Positions 12,533 through 24,113 of a DNA stretch of 64,000 bases are shown piece by piece; the stretch's first letter is position 1, and each line of letters starts with the position of its first letter. The position numbers were made by a program, and so were the translations under genes. Source of the stretch: Hexactinellida sp. DTS-2022 (taxonomy: Eukaryota; Porifera; Hexactinellida); assembly GCA_028753945.1 (NCBI GenBank), contig JAPNXP010000013.1, positions 1,054,001 to 1,118,000 on the forward strand. The letters run 5' to 3'. The notes beneath the pieces were generated by a model. That model was given only the letters and a program-made list of their open reading frames with translations, made no database searches and had not been told where the DNA came from.

Positions 12533-12859
12533 TCTAAAAGTGCTAATATTCAAACAAACCAATTATTATTTACATACAGTTCGGGCAAATATTTTTACAA
12601 ATGACATTCCAAATAAGGATAAATTTAATACAGAAGAGAGTCAAGTTAATACAAAGTTGTTAATTTGGGACCATAGGACTTGTTCATATTAAAAACTTTT
12701 TCATAATAAGCAGAAGAAAAAAATTTCACAATAAGCCTTGATGTATATTGTATACTAAAAAAAGGTACTAATTGTGCTTCGTTAATTAAGTTGAGTTCGC
12801 TATATTATGAAGTCTCTCTATTATGAACACAATTTTTGGTCCCTTTGAATGTTCATAAT

Positions 12860-13960
12860 AAAAGAACCTGACTGTATTTATGATGATTAATAGAACAAAA
12901 ATTTCGAAGCCATTTTTGTGTAAATGGCGTTTAGCTTTTTAATAAAATTACAATAATCAAAATTACTAAAGCATCGTTAGAGATCTAGCATCCAGTGGCG
13001 TAGCTAGGGCGGTGCGTGGTGGTGCGGCGCACCATCAAAATGATTTTCCGCACCACCTCAAGTGGTGCGCATAATCTGAACAGATTGTACAAATGCTAGT
13101 ATCCAGTGCTCGACAAAATGAAATTTGGATGGTGGCTAACTAAGCTACCACCTCACTTTTTCTGGTGGTTAATTATGGTTAAAGAATAAACAATGGCCTG
13201 TTTAACAAACCACTGATGGTTTAGCAAATTTCTGATGACGTAAACAACATTAATATTAATACGTAACATATAATGCAACGAAAAATTTAATCTACATAAA
13301 GTCAAAAACCCACAATTTATGCTGGATTAGATAAGCCACTAAAGGCCATATTTGGTGCTAAAGCAATATTTTTGGCAATTTTTTTTGGCCAAACCACCCA
13401 ATTTGTCGTTCACAGCTAATATAAGATAGAAAACAAGAATGTAAAAATTATGACGAAGTTGAAAGGATAATTCATGTGGTCTATTCAAGTAAGGATCCGT
13501 TATTTAAATTGTCAACTATGTAATTGATACTTCAGCTTGGATTGTTGAAATAATTATACGATGGGCCAACGATTGTTTGGGAAATAGGGGAGGGGAGGGC
13601 AGACTGAGAGAACACCGTGCACCACCGGACACCGCGATGAGCTCATGCACCACCGACGCGCCACCAAAAGTCTAGAGCTGGCTACGCCACTGCTAGCATC
13701 GAAATGTGTTACCATTGAATAGGAAGTTGAATAAGAGCTATAAATTGGAATAATTGACTACTGTTGTAACTATATTCCTTCTCGAGATATGACGCAAGCA
13801 TTGAAATCATGTTTCCAGGCAATAAGGAAAGTGGTAAATTCCATTTAAATTTCTGAGAGATTGATGTAAAATGAGTCAAATGACTCCTAGGTGGGTTAAT
13901 TACATCAATTTTTTCAAAATGCGAAATTAAACCTTTTACAGGCATTATAGTTTGGGAATT
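12860..13960. repeat. Relic of the 60-kb foldback family, split by a hAT element
   Basis: 13,693-13,960 closely resembles the right arm of the foldback at 60,152-61,224 (shared CATTGAATAGGAAGTTGAA, TTCTCGAGATATGAC, TGTTTCCAGGCAA-like blocks). The piece left of 12,993 matches that foldback's centre (ACAATAATCA ... AGCATC). Read across the hAT insertion, the sequence is AGCATC-GAAATG, exactly as in the intact foldback, so the hAT element landed inside this older copy. Confidence 0.7.
12993..13692. mobile_element. hAT-type element, 700 bp, perfect 8-bp target duplication
   Basis: It starts CAGTGGCGTAGCTAGGG and ends CTGGCTACGCCACTG. The flanks carry the identical 8-mer CTAGCATC at 12,985-12,992 and 13,693-13,700. 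TIR sequence and 8-bp duplication are hallmarks of the hAT superfamily. No transposase is encoded, so it is non-autonomous. Confidence 0.9.
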
Positions 13961-14056
13961 CGTAATAACCGGTGTCATTTGTATTGAAAAGGCCTTGAAG
14001 GGGACTGAAATAATATTCGTGTTAACCGTGTTCATACTAACGAGGTTCTACTGTAT
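13961..14056. repeat. Right part of a pogo-like MITE
   Basis: It ends TAACGAGGTTCTACTG followed by TA and shares its interior (GAAAAGGCCTTGAAGGGGACTG-like) with the intronic copy at 38,332-38,491. The left end is missing or replaced. Confidence 0.6.
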
Positions 14057-14137
14057 CTAGTTCGAAAATAATTGAATTCCATGTACGTATTAAGTTGAAT
14101 ATACTAACCAATCCCTGGCCCAAAAATGAGTGACTTC

Positions 14138-14876
14138 CAGAGCCTTAAAGGAGCGCGCTCCAAAGAGCGCCGCTCCTAGTGCGCGCTCCATTTTACAGGA
14201 GCGCAGGCTGGAGCGCTCTTTCTAAAATTGAGGAGCGGGAGGTGGAGCGCCGCTCCAATTTTTGAGGAGCGCGCACACTGGAGCGCGCTCCTTTTTTCTT
14301 CGATTGTTGCAAAACATCTAGTACATTTATTCCAGGGGTTTATCCAGGAGCGCGCCATACGCCTAGAGGCGTATAAATTTGGCTATGTTTGCGTTTAGGA
14401 GCGCGAAAACTGCCGAAACTCCCCGTAGAGTAATACAAAACTAACCTTTTAGGCGTACAAAATACATACTCTAGTGACCTTAGGGCAATTAGGAGCGTTC
14501 AATTTGAGTCCTGACTCCTGTATAATCCCCTGATTTATTCACAGATAATTTCCTAAATTATGTCCATAATTCATCAAGATTTGAAGCAAAATGTGAATAG
14601 CAGAGTTACGAGATAACTTTCTTTCTGAAAATCACCAAATTTTATATTTTTGCCCTAAAAGTACGTAATTCTGACGATTTACTTAATTTTTTCATTTTGA
14701 AAGGTGTGAATAAGGAGAGCAAAATGAGCGCGCTCCAATTTTTGAGGAGCGGGAGCGAGAGCGCGCTCATTTTCTATCGGAGGAGCGGAATCTGGAGCGC
14801 CACTCCTTTTTGTGACTAGGAGCGTGGAGCGGGAGCGCGCTCCAAAAATTGAGGAGCGCTTATTATTTATGCTCTG
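14138..14876. mobile_element. hAT-type element built of GGAGCG palindromes, 739 bp
   Basis: The termini are CAGAGCCTTAAAGGAGCGC and GCGCTTATTATTTATGCTCTG, with an exact 8-bp duplication GTGACTTC at 14,130-14,137 and 14,877-14,884. The two GC-rich flanks are dense in AGGAGCGCGCTCC-like palindromes; the middle (about 14,400-14,715) is AT-rich. A segment at 14,340-14,400 resembles the repeat at 22,134-22,200. No coding capacity. Confidence 0.85.
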
Positions 14877-15147
14877 GTGACTTCATTATGTATAGAATGT
14901 CATGGGACAATTAATAAAACACGGACTACAAATCCTAATGTTACTAAACTTATTAAAATACTGGAATGTTTCTTGGGGTATTAAAAAGATAAGACAGTTA
15001 GGAGAATATTTAACATAATTATACACAAACAGTTATTACTATGAAAAATATAGTTATTAGTTAATTAATTAACCCTCTATCGGGGCTTGTTTTGCGGTAT
15101 TAAAATTGTATACTTCAGATATTGCATGAGTTCTCATGAGATATCTC

Positions 15148-15284
15148 CAGGGTTGCCGTGGGAGTGGAATTTCCATTCCCATTTCGACAGGAATTCTGTG
15201 GGAATTCCCATGGGTATCACCACAGGAGAAATCTGAGTCCCATTCCCATTGGGTATGGGAATTCCCATACCCACGGCAACCCTG
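15148..15284. mobile_element. hAT-type MITE, 137 bp, perfect 8-bp target duplication
   Basis: It starts CAGGGTTGCCGTGGG and ends CCCACGGCAACCCTG, a perfect 15-bp TIR. GATATCTC is duplicated at 15,140-15,147 and 15,285-15,292. The interior repeats GGAATTCCCATACCC-like palindromes. Non-coding. Confidence 0.9.
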
Positions 15285-15292
15285 GATATCTC

Positions 15293-16270
15293 AATAAGTT
15301 TGCTGATATTTGGAATAGGAAATCATATGCCTTGAATCATTGTTGCAAACTGGTATATGCAGAGCAGAATAATTTTAGCCCATTATCTAAGAAATTGTCA
15401 ACAATTGCATATCCGGACAGGTCGTCCTTATATATTCAAGTTAGCCAAACTCATAGTGCAGCGTCGTGTAGTGTTTTCTCCCCAAACAACATGAATTTAA
15501 TGCAAAAACAATATTCTCTAGTAGCGTACTAAGGGCTATTTAAACTACCCTGAAATTACCTTACATATATTGCTCTATTTATATATTTTAAAACATTGTG
15601 ATTATAAGTCATTTTCGGCCAATATCCATCATGTGGCATAGTGTCCCTTTCACTTATCCACTTGTGGCACAATTGGGAATGTGACTGTATCTCAGTAGAA
15701 AATAATCGTAATAATTATTAGAAATTTCTCACCAAGAGTAATTCGACCATGTTCTATTCAAATCTGAAATCGGAATTTGTATATTATAATTGCTTCATAA
15801 AACGAGATTAAATATTTAATTAGCTCATTATACGCTATAGTTAATGAGTTTATCACCTCTATAAAAATTCAAATCCCTCACAAGCGTCTAAATTAGACGT
15901 TTTGTATTAAGTGTATGGAGCAGCTCTTAATTTTCGTGCGCCTAGAAAAGTTTCTTTTCAAATTGACGCACCTGGATAAAACCTTGTTTGGGAGTATTGT
16001 TTCAACTATTGGAGTCTATAGATTCTTAGAGAAAGTCTGAAAATTACATTTAGTTATACTATTCAAAGATATGAAATAATTAGATTCAACACATTAAAGA
16101 TAAATTCTATAACAATAAACTATATATAAATAAGAGAAGATTCATAAAATTGTGTGTGATAAATATATTATGCGAGTTTAAACAACAATATAATTGGATT
16201 ATCCTCAGGAGGATTCAATAACATGTTTCTCTGAAAACTAAAACGAATAATATGCATTTAATAAAAATAA
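15293..16270. other. Intergenic, nothing recognised
   Basis: AT-rich sequence with scattered stops in all frames. I see no gene, RNA gene or bounded transposon in this stretch. Confidence 0.4.
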
Positions 16271-16291
16271 GTAGATGGTTAGTTTGAATTG

Positions 16292-16609
16292 TCAGAAAAT
16301 GAGAAGACGGTGATTGTGTCCGACAACAAGGATCCTGCCAGTCGAATCAATAGTAACTCCTCTAGGATCAGAAATCCCCTTATTGATTTTGTGGAGTAAA
16401 GTAAAGTAATTGTCAAATATATAAATATAATTATTGCCACCATTTGAGATAATAAAGTTACCAGCTCCATCTATCTTGAATGCAAAGGGGCGGTTTAAGT
16501 GTTTGAATATCGAGGTAGAAATTATATTCTTCAGGTATTGGTAGTTGTAATTGAAAATCAATAGAAAAGGATTTTCATGAGATAAAAGGCTAATATTATC
16601 TTTGGTAAG
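16292..16609 (-). pseudogene. NHL-repeat beta-propeller fragment (terminal exon or remnant)
   Basis: An open frame of about 106 codons runs from a possible acceptor (ACAACAG at 16,610) to a stop at 16,292. It contains two NHL-like blades, with RPFAFKIDGAGNFIISNGG and DPRGVTIDSTGRILVVGHN. This is the pattern of the C-terminal propeller in TRIM/NHL-type proteins, where NHL blades bind protein or RNA. No RING, B-box or further blades are visible upstream, so it is either the last exon of a dispersed gene or a remnant. The close NLR pseudogene on the other strand favours a remnant. Confidence 0.5.
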
Positions 16610-16649
16610 CTGTTGTCAGAAGGATAGTTAATTATGGTATTACCAAACT

Positions 16650-18130
16650 GTGATTTGTGTGTGGGAAAACATTCCTAGCAAGGAGACTAGCTCTCAGATT
16701 CAGCAGCAATGAACCAACAGTCATTCAATATTCGATCTCAACCCTTGCCTCAACACAGAATGGTACTCTATGGAAGTCGTAGAATTCAAGAGGAATAGAA
16801 AGTTGATTCTGAATTTATTCAAAGGTGGACATGCCAGGGATTGCCAGTTGGATCAAACTGGACAATTGATTTGGCAAAGCATTTGAATGAATCGAATGGA
16901 GAGGGAGTCCTGTTGATAATTGACGGACTAGATGAATTTTCAAGAAAAGTCCCATTCGGAAAAACATTCCTATGTTTGCTGTTCGCCCGCCAAACTTTGA
17001 ATTATCACGAGTAGTCTATTAATGCAGTGGAATGCTCACCTTTTAATAGAGCTGCGAAAATGGATGCATTAACTAGGATTAGGCCATATAAAATAAATAA
17101 CTTGTTTATCATCCCGTCCGTCCTAATTTTGGCATACAAACAGTTCGCTACTACAGGACACTTGAAATAAGAATTTTAACCGACGATATCGTCTTTACGC
17201 AATGTTAGAATTTGTTTCAACACTACCGACCTCGAGCCAATGACAGATTCTGTTATGGTGTATACTTTTTGGATTTGACACATAAACAAAAATTGTTCAG
17301 ATTAGCGAAGTGTCCTGTAGCGAAAAAATAAAAATAAAATCCCGTCCGCCGTCCGTATTTTCTGAAAATATTCGGATGATAAACAATTTATTTATTTAAC
17401 CTGGCCTAATAATGATAACTGATCCATTTCGTCATGTCTTTTCAGCAAGCTCTTGCATTCTTCAATTTTCTTTCCATTAATTAAGTACGTATATGTATTT
17501 GTTTGTTAGCGGACAGAGGAGATGAAGGACCATGCATCGGGTCTAACAAATATTCACTATGAATTAATTATTTATTGATAACGAGAGAACTAACAAGAAC
17601 TGGACTAGCATAATTCACAAGAGTCGAGAACGAATATCCAATCTTCATGAAGACATACTAGATTGCCTAAGTAATATAGGATTTATTGCATTCCTCGGAG
17701 CGTGGAATAAAAAATCACGTCGGAAGAAAACGTACCTCTAATAATAGGGCAATAAGAATACCACAGTCAATGCTTATGCCTATGAGCACTACAAAAAGTA
17801 ATTCTGTTTGTATTAATAACTAAGGTGAGGACATTTGTACATCTGACCATGCAAGAGTTCGTCTCTGCTCATTTCAAAGCAACACTACCTGGACAGATCA
17901 GCGTCTCAGTATTAGATACATATGCCACTCAAATGATACTTTTCAAAACGGTTACAAGATTCCTTTGTGGGCTCGTTACCGAAAAACAGCTTGTCACACG
18001 TACAGACATATACCTCTATATGCGAGAAGTTTCCCCTAATGAATGGATTTGTTGTATTCAGTCTCTCAAACTTGTTTGTCAAATTAACACTAGTATCTAT
18101 CCTATAGAAATAATTAGAATCTTGAAATAA
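16650..18130 (+). pseudogene. Broken NACHT-domain (NLR-like) gene
   Basis: Pieces of one NACHT ATPase occur in order on the plus strand. At about 16,656 is a degraded Walker A (CVGKTFLARRLALRF). From about 16,826 comes a Walker B block, GVLLIIDGLDEFSRKVPF, then a stop at about 17,010. At 17,600-17,735 is a weak winged-helix-like piece (LHEDILDCLSNIGF). At 17,825-18,130 the frame has FVHLTMQEFVSAHF, the conserved 'HLTxQEF' block after the NACHT domain of NLRs. Stops and frame changes lie between the pieces, and a transposon-like segment interrupts it (17,078-17,409). NLRs are intracellular danger sensors and are expanded in sponges. No LRR or effector domain remains. Confidence 0.7.
17078..17409. 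mobile_element. MITE-like insertion within the NLR pseudogene
   Basis: The left part TTAGGCCATATAAAATAAAT and the right part ATTTATTTAACCTGGCCTAA are inverted repeats that continue into TTGTTTATCATCC on both sides. The interior contains CGTCCGTCCT/CGGACGG motifs. A clear target duplication was not found. Confidence 0.6.
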
Positions 18131-18251
18131 AATTGATACTAAAATACTGCGTTAAACAGGTAAAAGTTTACCGAGGGGTAATTTTGAACTGTTACACCGG
18201 GACTGTGAATGAACAGATTAAGGGTTGCAGATTTTATTGACCAGTTAAATA

Positions 18252-18682
18252 CAGGGTTGTTTGATTTAAATCATGATTTAAATCGATGATTTTTATTAAT
18301 AAAAATCATGATTTAAATCAAAAATCTGATTTAAATCAAGAAGTCGGATTTAAATCAAAAAAAGTCGGACTTTTTTGATTTAAATCAGATTTTTTATATT
18401 TAAATCAGATTTTTTATGTCTATTGTTTTTTGCGAAAAGAAAAGAAATACATTGATAATTATAATGAGTCAAATTACATTGATAATGAGTATTAACAATG
18501 TAATTAATCTACTAGCCAAATAATATACGCCAGTGTGATATAGATTGCAAAAAAAAACAATTAAAATCAAAATTCTGATTTAAATTAAAAAAATCTGATT
18601 AAAATCAAAAAAATCTGATTTAAATAAAAAAAATCGGATTTTTTTGATTTAAAAAAAAAAATCATGATTTTTATCAACCCTG
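18252..18682. repeat. hAT-like palindromic element made of GATTTAAATC units
   Basis: It begins CAGGGTTGTTTGATTTAAAT and ends TTTTTATCAACCCTG, a TIR of hAT type. Most of the body is repeated ATCTGATTTAAATCA. The flanking octamers (GTTAAATA and AAATTTAA) do not match, so insertion boundaries are less certain than for the other elements. Confidence 0.6.
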
Positions 18683-19071
18683 AAATTTAACTTAAATATT
18701 AATTCAGTGATCATTCCGGTCGGGTCGGATACCAGGCGAGATATAACCGGTGTCGAGATTTTTGAATAACTTGTATTGCTTGCATTTCAAATTACAGCGG
18801 TCGGCCGGATCATGGAAATGCTGATCGGTTCCATATCTGGTGTAATCGAGCAATTATAGTAAAATATTCAAATAATTTGAAGGTTGTTAGAAAGTGACAA
18901 ATCTTAATCAATTTTCCATCACCACATACATAGTTTACTTTTGTAATATTAAACATTATATTAATATATGTTATCTAAATTACGAAAGTACTTTTGGGTT
19001 AGTACTTCACAGTGGCGGCGCCAGCTCGCAAATCCAGGGGGGGCCAGCATGTTTAGAGGGGGGCCAAATAC

Positions 19072-19238
19072 CAGTGGCGTCGTGCTCTATGGGCCCGGGG
19101 GGGCTCGGGTCCTACCCAAAATTTCCTGTGCGCCCCCCCCCCCCCCCCTTTTTTAGAGGCTTGTCCCGAAAAACATTGAACTGGTCACTAACTACGACAC
19201 TCTGTTCCCCCAGAATGTATTCAAGTACGACGCCACTG
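19072..19238. mobile_element. Nested hAT MITE, 167 bp, perfect 8-bp duplication
   Basis: It starts CAGTGGCGTCGTGCTC and ends GTACGACGCCACTG (12-bp perfect TIR). CCAAATAC is duplicated exactly at 19,064-19,071 and 19,239-19,246. The interior has long G and C tracts. It lies inside the larger hAT element, so it inserted later. Confidence 0.92.
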
Positions 19239-19615
19239 CCAAATACCTTGGCTAATTGTGTTCAAGTCTAGCATTAAATAGTTATCTAGCGCTTTAGTTT
19301 GCAAAGGTGCGATTTTGTCTGGAATTATAAACTACAGTAAATCCTGGCATCCAAAGAATTTACATGAATTTTATCAATTCTTAATAAACCCTTGACGGTC
19401 TTCAATCAATTCAGAACTGAGAAATGGAATGCATTTGGCTTAATTACAAGTAGAATAAGTAATTTTTCGTTAATTTCCAAAGCTCAAAAAATTAATTTAT
19501 TATTTAAGATATTGTTTAAATTTTCTTACTAAAAAATTCCGTATTAGCATATCTTTTTGCTCCAGAATTTTTCGGAAATAACTGTCAGGAGCTTGTGCTG
19601 CCACTCTGTGGGTAT

Positions 19616-21765
19616 CTAGTAAAGAGAGATTTTGCGTGTCGCGAGTTTATCGTACATATCGACCACTTCCTCCATATCTATCTTCGATGTACGCTCCCGA
19701 TTGATGGAGAGCGTTCCGAGGTCACCTAGACGGGAGTCTTGCATCGTGGAACGCAGATAGGTTTTCACCCTTTTTAGGCACGAAAAGGACCTTTCGTTTT
19801 CTGCAGTGGTCATTGGGATTGTGCAGGCTATCAGGTACGCAGTGTAAAGTTGGCTATAGCACGCGCGGTGTGGCTCGATTAATCTCAAAACATCTAATAG
19901 GCTCCGACAATTTCGGGATGAGTTTTCATACTGCGCCGCGAACACTTCGCACTCACTCTTCAGTAATCCACTTCGGAGCTTATAGTGATCGCTAAAGGGC
20001 TTCAGCAAGGTAACATCCAGGAACCTCTCCGACTGTGGAAACAATGCAGACATTGACGTGAGAACAGTACAAACGTAGTCACTGAAACGTCTATCCAATT
20101 CTCGAACAAACACACCGAGAACCCTGCCGAAAAGCTGTTCCTCGTAGTCGGTCCTAGTCCACATTTTCTGGTTGGCATCCTCTCTGCATCGACGACGATG
20201 GCGCACAAGAGGAGGGGCGATGTCGAACTTCCGCGCCAACTTCGTTGATTCCTCCCACACTTCGTCAATAAAACCGTAACGAAGTAGATCAACCTTTAGA
20301 GCCTTCACTAATTCGACCGCCCTCGAAATATCCAGGTCCTTGCTTTGTAAATAGTTGGAAACGATCGCGGCTTTTGTAAGTAGCCGCTGGAAGATGCAGA
20401 GGCACACCACGAATACGAAGTCCGTGTCAATGAAATGTTCAATGGACTGCAAAATGGCTCCCAGAGTAGCTAGTACCGCATCACAGGCCTCAGCTTGACA
20501 CTCACTTTCTAAGACCAACGAGTCTTAGAAAGTGACTTTAATTCGTGCTGCTGCAGAGCCTTTCCCTTATCAATTCCATCTTCTCCTAAATCCTTTTGCG
20601 CTTTCATGAAATAATCATGGGGGACTGTCGCAGAGAAGAAGGTGTGAAGGATCGACATGTTTGAAAAGAAGGAAGTGGCCTTGTGGATGGCCTGGATAGA
20701 GGAAACTACAACGAGATTGAGCCTATGTGCCCAACAATGTACATAGATTCCCATGGGACATACTTCTAGTCTCATGAGTACTTGGAGGCCATTCAAGCGT
20801 CCTGCAATTACATTGGCTCCATCATAGCATTGAGCAACCAGATGTGAAGCAGCGTCAACTTCCATTCCACTGAGAACATTTTTCAGCATCGCAAGTACTG
20901 ACTTGGCATCTAAACCCTCGGCCCTAACAAAATTATAGAAGTCTTCATGAATAGTCCCCTCCCCTACATAGCGGATGCAAACCGAAAGTTGTTCATCCTT
21001 ACCGATGTCTTTACACTCATAGCACAAAAGTGAAAAGTATTTAGATTCATTTAGTGCATCAGGATATCCTTCCTGACTGCTTGAGCCAGCAGACCAAGGA
21101 AATCGTTCTGGACACTGTGGTGTACATATTGCGCATTGAGTGGACCGTGGAGCTTCTTCCTCACTATGTCATCATGAACCGTAAAAGACCCTAATATCTC
21201 TAAGAAGTTGCCTCGGTTGCGGAAGCCACAATTGAACCCATGATCGATAACCTCCCCATTGCTGTCCAAGAGCCTACCCTTCCTGTGTCCACGCAATGGT
21301 ATATCCTGCACAGCACAAATCCCTACAACCTGAGCCACACTTTTGATGTAGTGCCGATTTTCAATTATGTCTTGGCGGGAAATTGCATCAATGATCAAGC
21401 AATAGTGCGATGGACCCGGTATGCTGCGCATCTTGTAGTCTGACCACTTCGCACACGCCAAGTTGTGGATGGCGGAAGTCTCATGCGCTTTCAGGCCCTT
21501 ACCTTCCTCGTTCGCATTCTTCCAGTTTGTGAATCCAATCTTCGTCCACTGCTCATTTCCGCTAGGCTTTGTGAAGGCTCTACAACATAACAGGATACGG
21601 CGTCTTCTTTTGAGAGTATTCCAACCAACTGCGATTATGGTACCAATCCTTCTGGAATGAACGCTCTCTGGAGCCAAACTTCCGTTTGTGGTAAACATTC
21701 AGAATGGGCTGAAATGGAGACTCGACTAAGCTGGATGCAATGTCATAGACTCCTCCCACGGACAA
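19616..21765 (-). pseudogene. hAT transposase with TTF-type zinc finger (ZMYM1-like), frameshifted
   Basis: Read on the minus strand, the pieces come in family order. 21,765-21,580 is an N-terminal part. 21,610-21,060 holds the TTF zinc-finger region (WTKIGFTNWKNA, KAHETSAIHN). About 21,055-20,509 holds ESKYFSLLCYECKDI, VAQCYDGANVIAG and the CWAHRLNLVV block of the catalytic core. 20,518-19,616 ends in the hAT C-terminal dimerisation region (TAENERSFSCLKRVKTYLRS). Frameshifts near 21,610 and 21,058, and a stop plus frameshift at about 20,512 just after KTRWS, break it. The enzyme would cut and join DNA at hAT TIRs; this copy should be inactive. Confidence 0.88.
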
Positions 21766-22056
21766 ATCATAATTCGGGCGTTTGGATTCGGGGAGAGCTC
21801 GGGCAGCAGAACTATCATCATTAGGACATTCAGACTCTGGTTGCAGGGGACGTTTCGTGATAAACTATGCATGCTAGTAAATCTAATGTACAATTTGAAA
21901 TATAAAAAAAATAAAAATAAAATGAAATCACATCTTAGGTCCAAGCCAAGAGCTTTTGCCACCCCAAAGCCATTGGGGGACAGGGGGGGCCACCGAGGTG
22001 ACCAGGCTCTTAAGAGGGGGGGCCATGGCCCCCCCTGGCGCCGCACTGATACTTCA

Positions 22057-23005
22057 TAAAGCAGAGTGTTATTATAATAAAAATGTTCTATAAGAATAGA
22101 ATCGTAACTGTAGCTTCAGAAGTTTTCAGGGTTTCATCCAGGCGTATGCGGCGCTCCTGGAGGTGCAGATTTTTGCAAGGATTTTAATCTAGACGTACAA
22201 AAATCGAGAGATGCTCCCATAGACATAATATAAAATGAGCAACTTAGGCGCGTCTGAACGAGCTCAAACTAAATTTAGGCGCGCGGTAAATTTTTGTATA
22301 GATGAAAGCCTGTTCAGAACAGTTAACAACCCCCACACTCAAAGGCGTCGTAAATACGAGGAATGGTCCTTTGGCCCGCCCGGACACTGAAATATAGGGC
22401 GTGCCCATAGGCGTCATAAATAAGCTGGTTGGCTCTTCGGGCCGCCCGAGTTCGAACTACCTCTATGTAAGTGTATCATAATCATACCTGCTGACTGTAC
22501 ACGAATTTTAACTATTTTTGCTGTTCTGACGATTTTGCTGTAAAGGGATTTTAATTTGGACTAAATTACTGATTGTGTGTCCAATAATATCTAAAAAATG
22601 TCTACAGCCTATAAATATAGCAGTTTGTTTGTGTATATTAACAGTTATTATTCAAGTGTAAAGGGATTCCCTGTAGTAGTCCATGTTTTCTCCTTTCCAA
22701 AGTGATCATTTTGATTTATATAAATAGCATTATTGTATTTCTTGCCATGCTTTCTGCATTAATTAACAACATGAATGCAAATGTTTTAGTGTAATTCCTC
22801 TTAGTACAAGCATATAGGGATTCCCCAGACAGTGATAATTTTTTTTGGCGTACCCAGAGAATTTTGTCAACAGTTGGACAGGGTAATATTGGAGCTGCAA
22901 ACAGGGATATGACTCAAATAGGTTGCTGGTTGATTAGACCCAGATTCCGGGTAAACTGCGGCGGGTAGCTTCTCTGGGCCGCCAGGGAGGTTTACGATGC
23001 CTATG
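22057..23005. other. Intergenic with degraded GC-rich repeats
   Basis: No gene is visible. 22,134-22,325 is a copy of a dispersed repeat (see 22,203-22,325). Around 22,344-22,460 two related blocks contain AGGCGTCGTAAATA or AGGCGTCATAAATA followed by GGCCCGCC- or GGGCCGCC-type sequence, probably another decayed element. Confidence 0.4.
22203..22325. repeat. Dispersed repeat, copy 1 (second copy in intron 1 of the giant gene)
   Basis: The segment with ATCGAGAGATGCTCCCATAG, AGGCGCGTCTGAACGAGCT and GATGAAAGCCTGTT aligns along its length with 52,726-52,850 at clearly recognisable but diverged identity. Both copies are non-coding. Confidence 0.65.
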
Positions 23006-23009
23006 CCCA

Positions 23010-24030
23010 CATCTACTATATATATCTATATTATTAAATCTCGATTGTTGTGTGTGTGTGTGTTTGTGTGGTTGTGTGTGTGTGTGTTTGTGTGTTTGTG
23101 TGTTTGTTTGTCCGGATTGTATTAAAGTGACGGGGGGATAGAAACCGCAATTAATATTGGGATATAAACTAACTTTCAAATGTTATAATAGGTAAACAAG
23201 CATGCTGAAAACGAATTTCGCGTTTATAAATTTCTCATATGAATATTTGTTGTTGTTGTTAACACAAAATAGGTAAACAAATTAATGAAAATTCAAAATC
23301 AACCTAGAAGTTAGCTTCTAACGGGTATTATAGGTAAACAAGTATGCCGAACACGAATTTCGCATTTATATATTTCTCATATTAATATTTGTTGTTGTTG
23401 TTTACACAAAATAGGTAAACAAATTAATGAAAATTCAAAATCAACCTAGAAGTTAGCTTCCAACGGGTATTATAGGTAAACAAGTATGCCGAACACGAAT
23501 TTCGCGTTTATAAATTTCTCATATTAATATTTGTTGTTGTTTACACAAAATAGGTAAACAAATTAATGAAAATTCAAAATCAACCTAGAAGTTAGCTTCC
23601 CCCGGGTATTATAGGTAAACAAGTATGCCGAACACGAATTTCGCGTTTATAAATTTCTCATATTAATATTTGTTGTTGTTGTTGTTTACACAAAATAGGT
23701 AAACAAATCAATGAAAATTCAAAATCAACCTAGAAGTTAGCTTCCAACGGGTATTATAGGTAAACAAGTATGCCGAACACGAATTTCGCGTTTATAAATT
23801 TCTCATATGAATATTTGTTGTTGTTGTTTACACAAAATAGGTAAACAAATTAATGAAAATTCAAAATCAACCTAGAAGTTAGCTTCCAACGGGTATTATA
23901 AGTATATAACTATGACAAATATTACTAACTTTGTAATCAAATGTTTAGTGAGGAGTAAGGCCGCGTAGCGGCCGTTAACTTGAGGTGCGTAGCACCGATC
24001 TGTCGCAAAGCGACCGAGACCGAAGGGCTC
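23010..24030. mobile_element. Helentron/'pearl'-like non-autonomous element, copy A
   Basis: It begins TCTACTATATATATCT, then ATTATTAAATCTCGATTGTTG, followed by a GT microsatellite. Five copies of a 139-145-bp core repeat follow, each carrying AGGTAAACAAGTATGCCGAA (marker positions 23,191, 23,333, 23,475, 23,614, 23,759). The 3' end has short GC hairpins in series: GGCCGCGTAGCGGCC, GGTGCGTAGCACC, GTCGCAAAGCGAC and GAGACCGAAGGGCTC. A microsatellite, core tandem repeats and terminal hairpins are the described plan of Helentron-related DINE/pearl elements. No Rep/helicase is encoded. Confidence 0.75.
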
Positions 24031-24057
24031 GTATATTATTAAATCTCGATTGTTGTT

Positions 24058-24113
<56 letters not shown>

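Larger units (their letters stand above)
19010..22048. mobile_element. Decayed autonomous hAT transposon, ~3.04 kb
   Basis: The left end CAGTGGCGGCGCCAG and right end CTGGCGCCGCACTG are inverted repeats differing by one base. The flanking octamers GTACTTCA (19,002-19,009) and ATACTTCA (22,049-22,056) match at 7 of 8 positions, as expected for an aged hAT target duplication. G-rich subterminal tracts mirror each other. A ZMYM1/TTF-type transposase relic lies inside in reverse orientation, and a younger MITE is nested near the left end. Confidence 0.9.

Noticed and set aside
18252-18682. Fully bounded hAT insertion
   Set aside because: The TIRs look right, but the flanking octamers do not match, so I list it only as a repeat.
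22440-22460. tRNA-like GAGTTCGAAC T-arm motif
   Set aside because: No A box, acceptor stem or cloverleaf fits around it; I found no convincing tRNA gene in the window.
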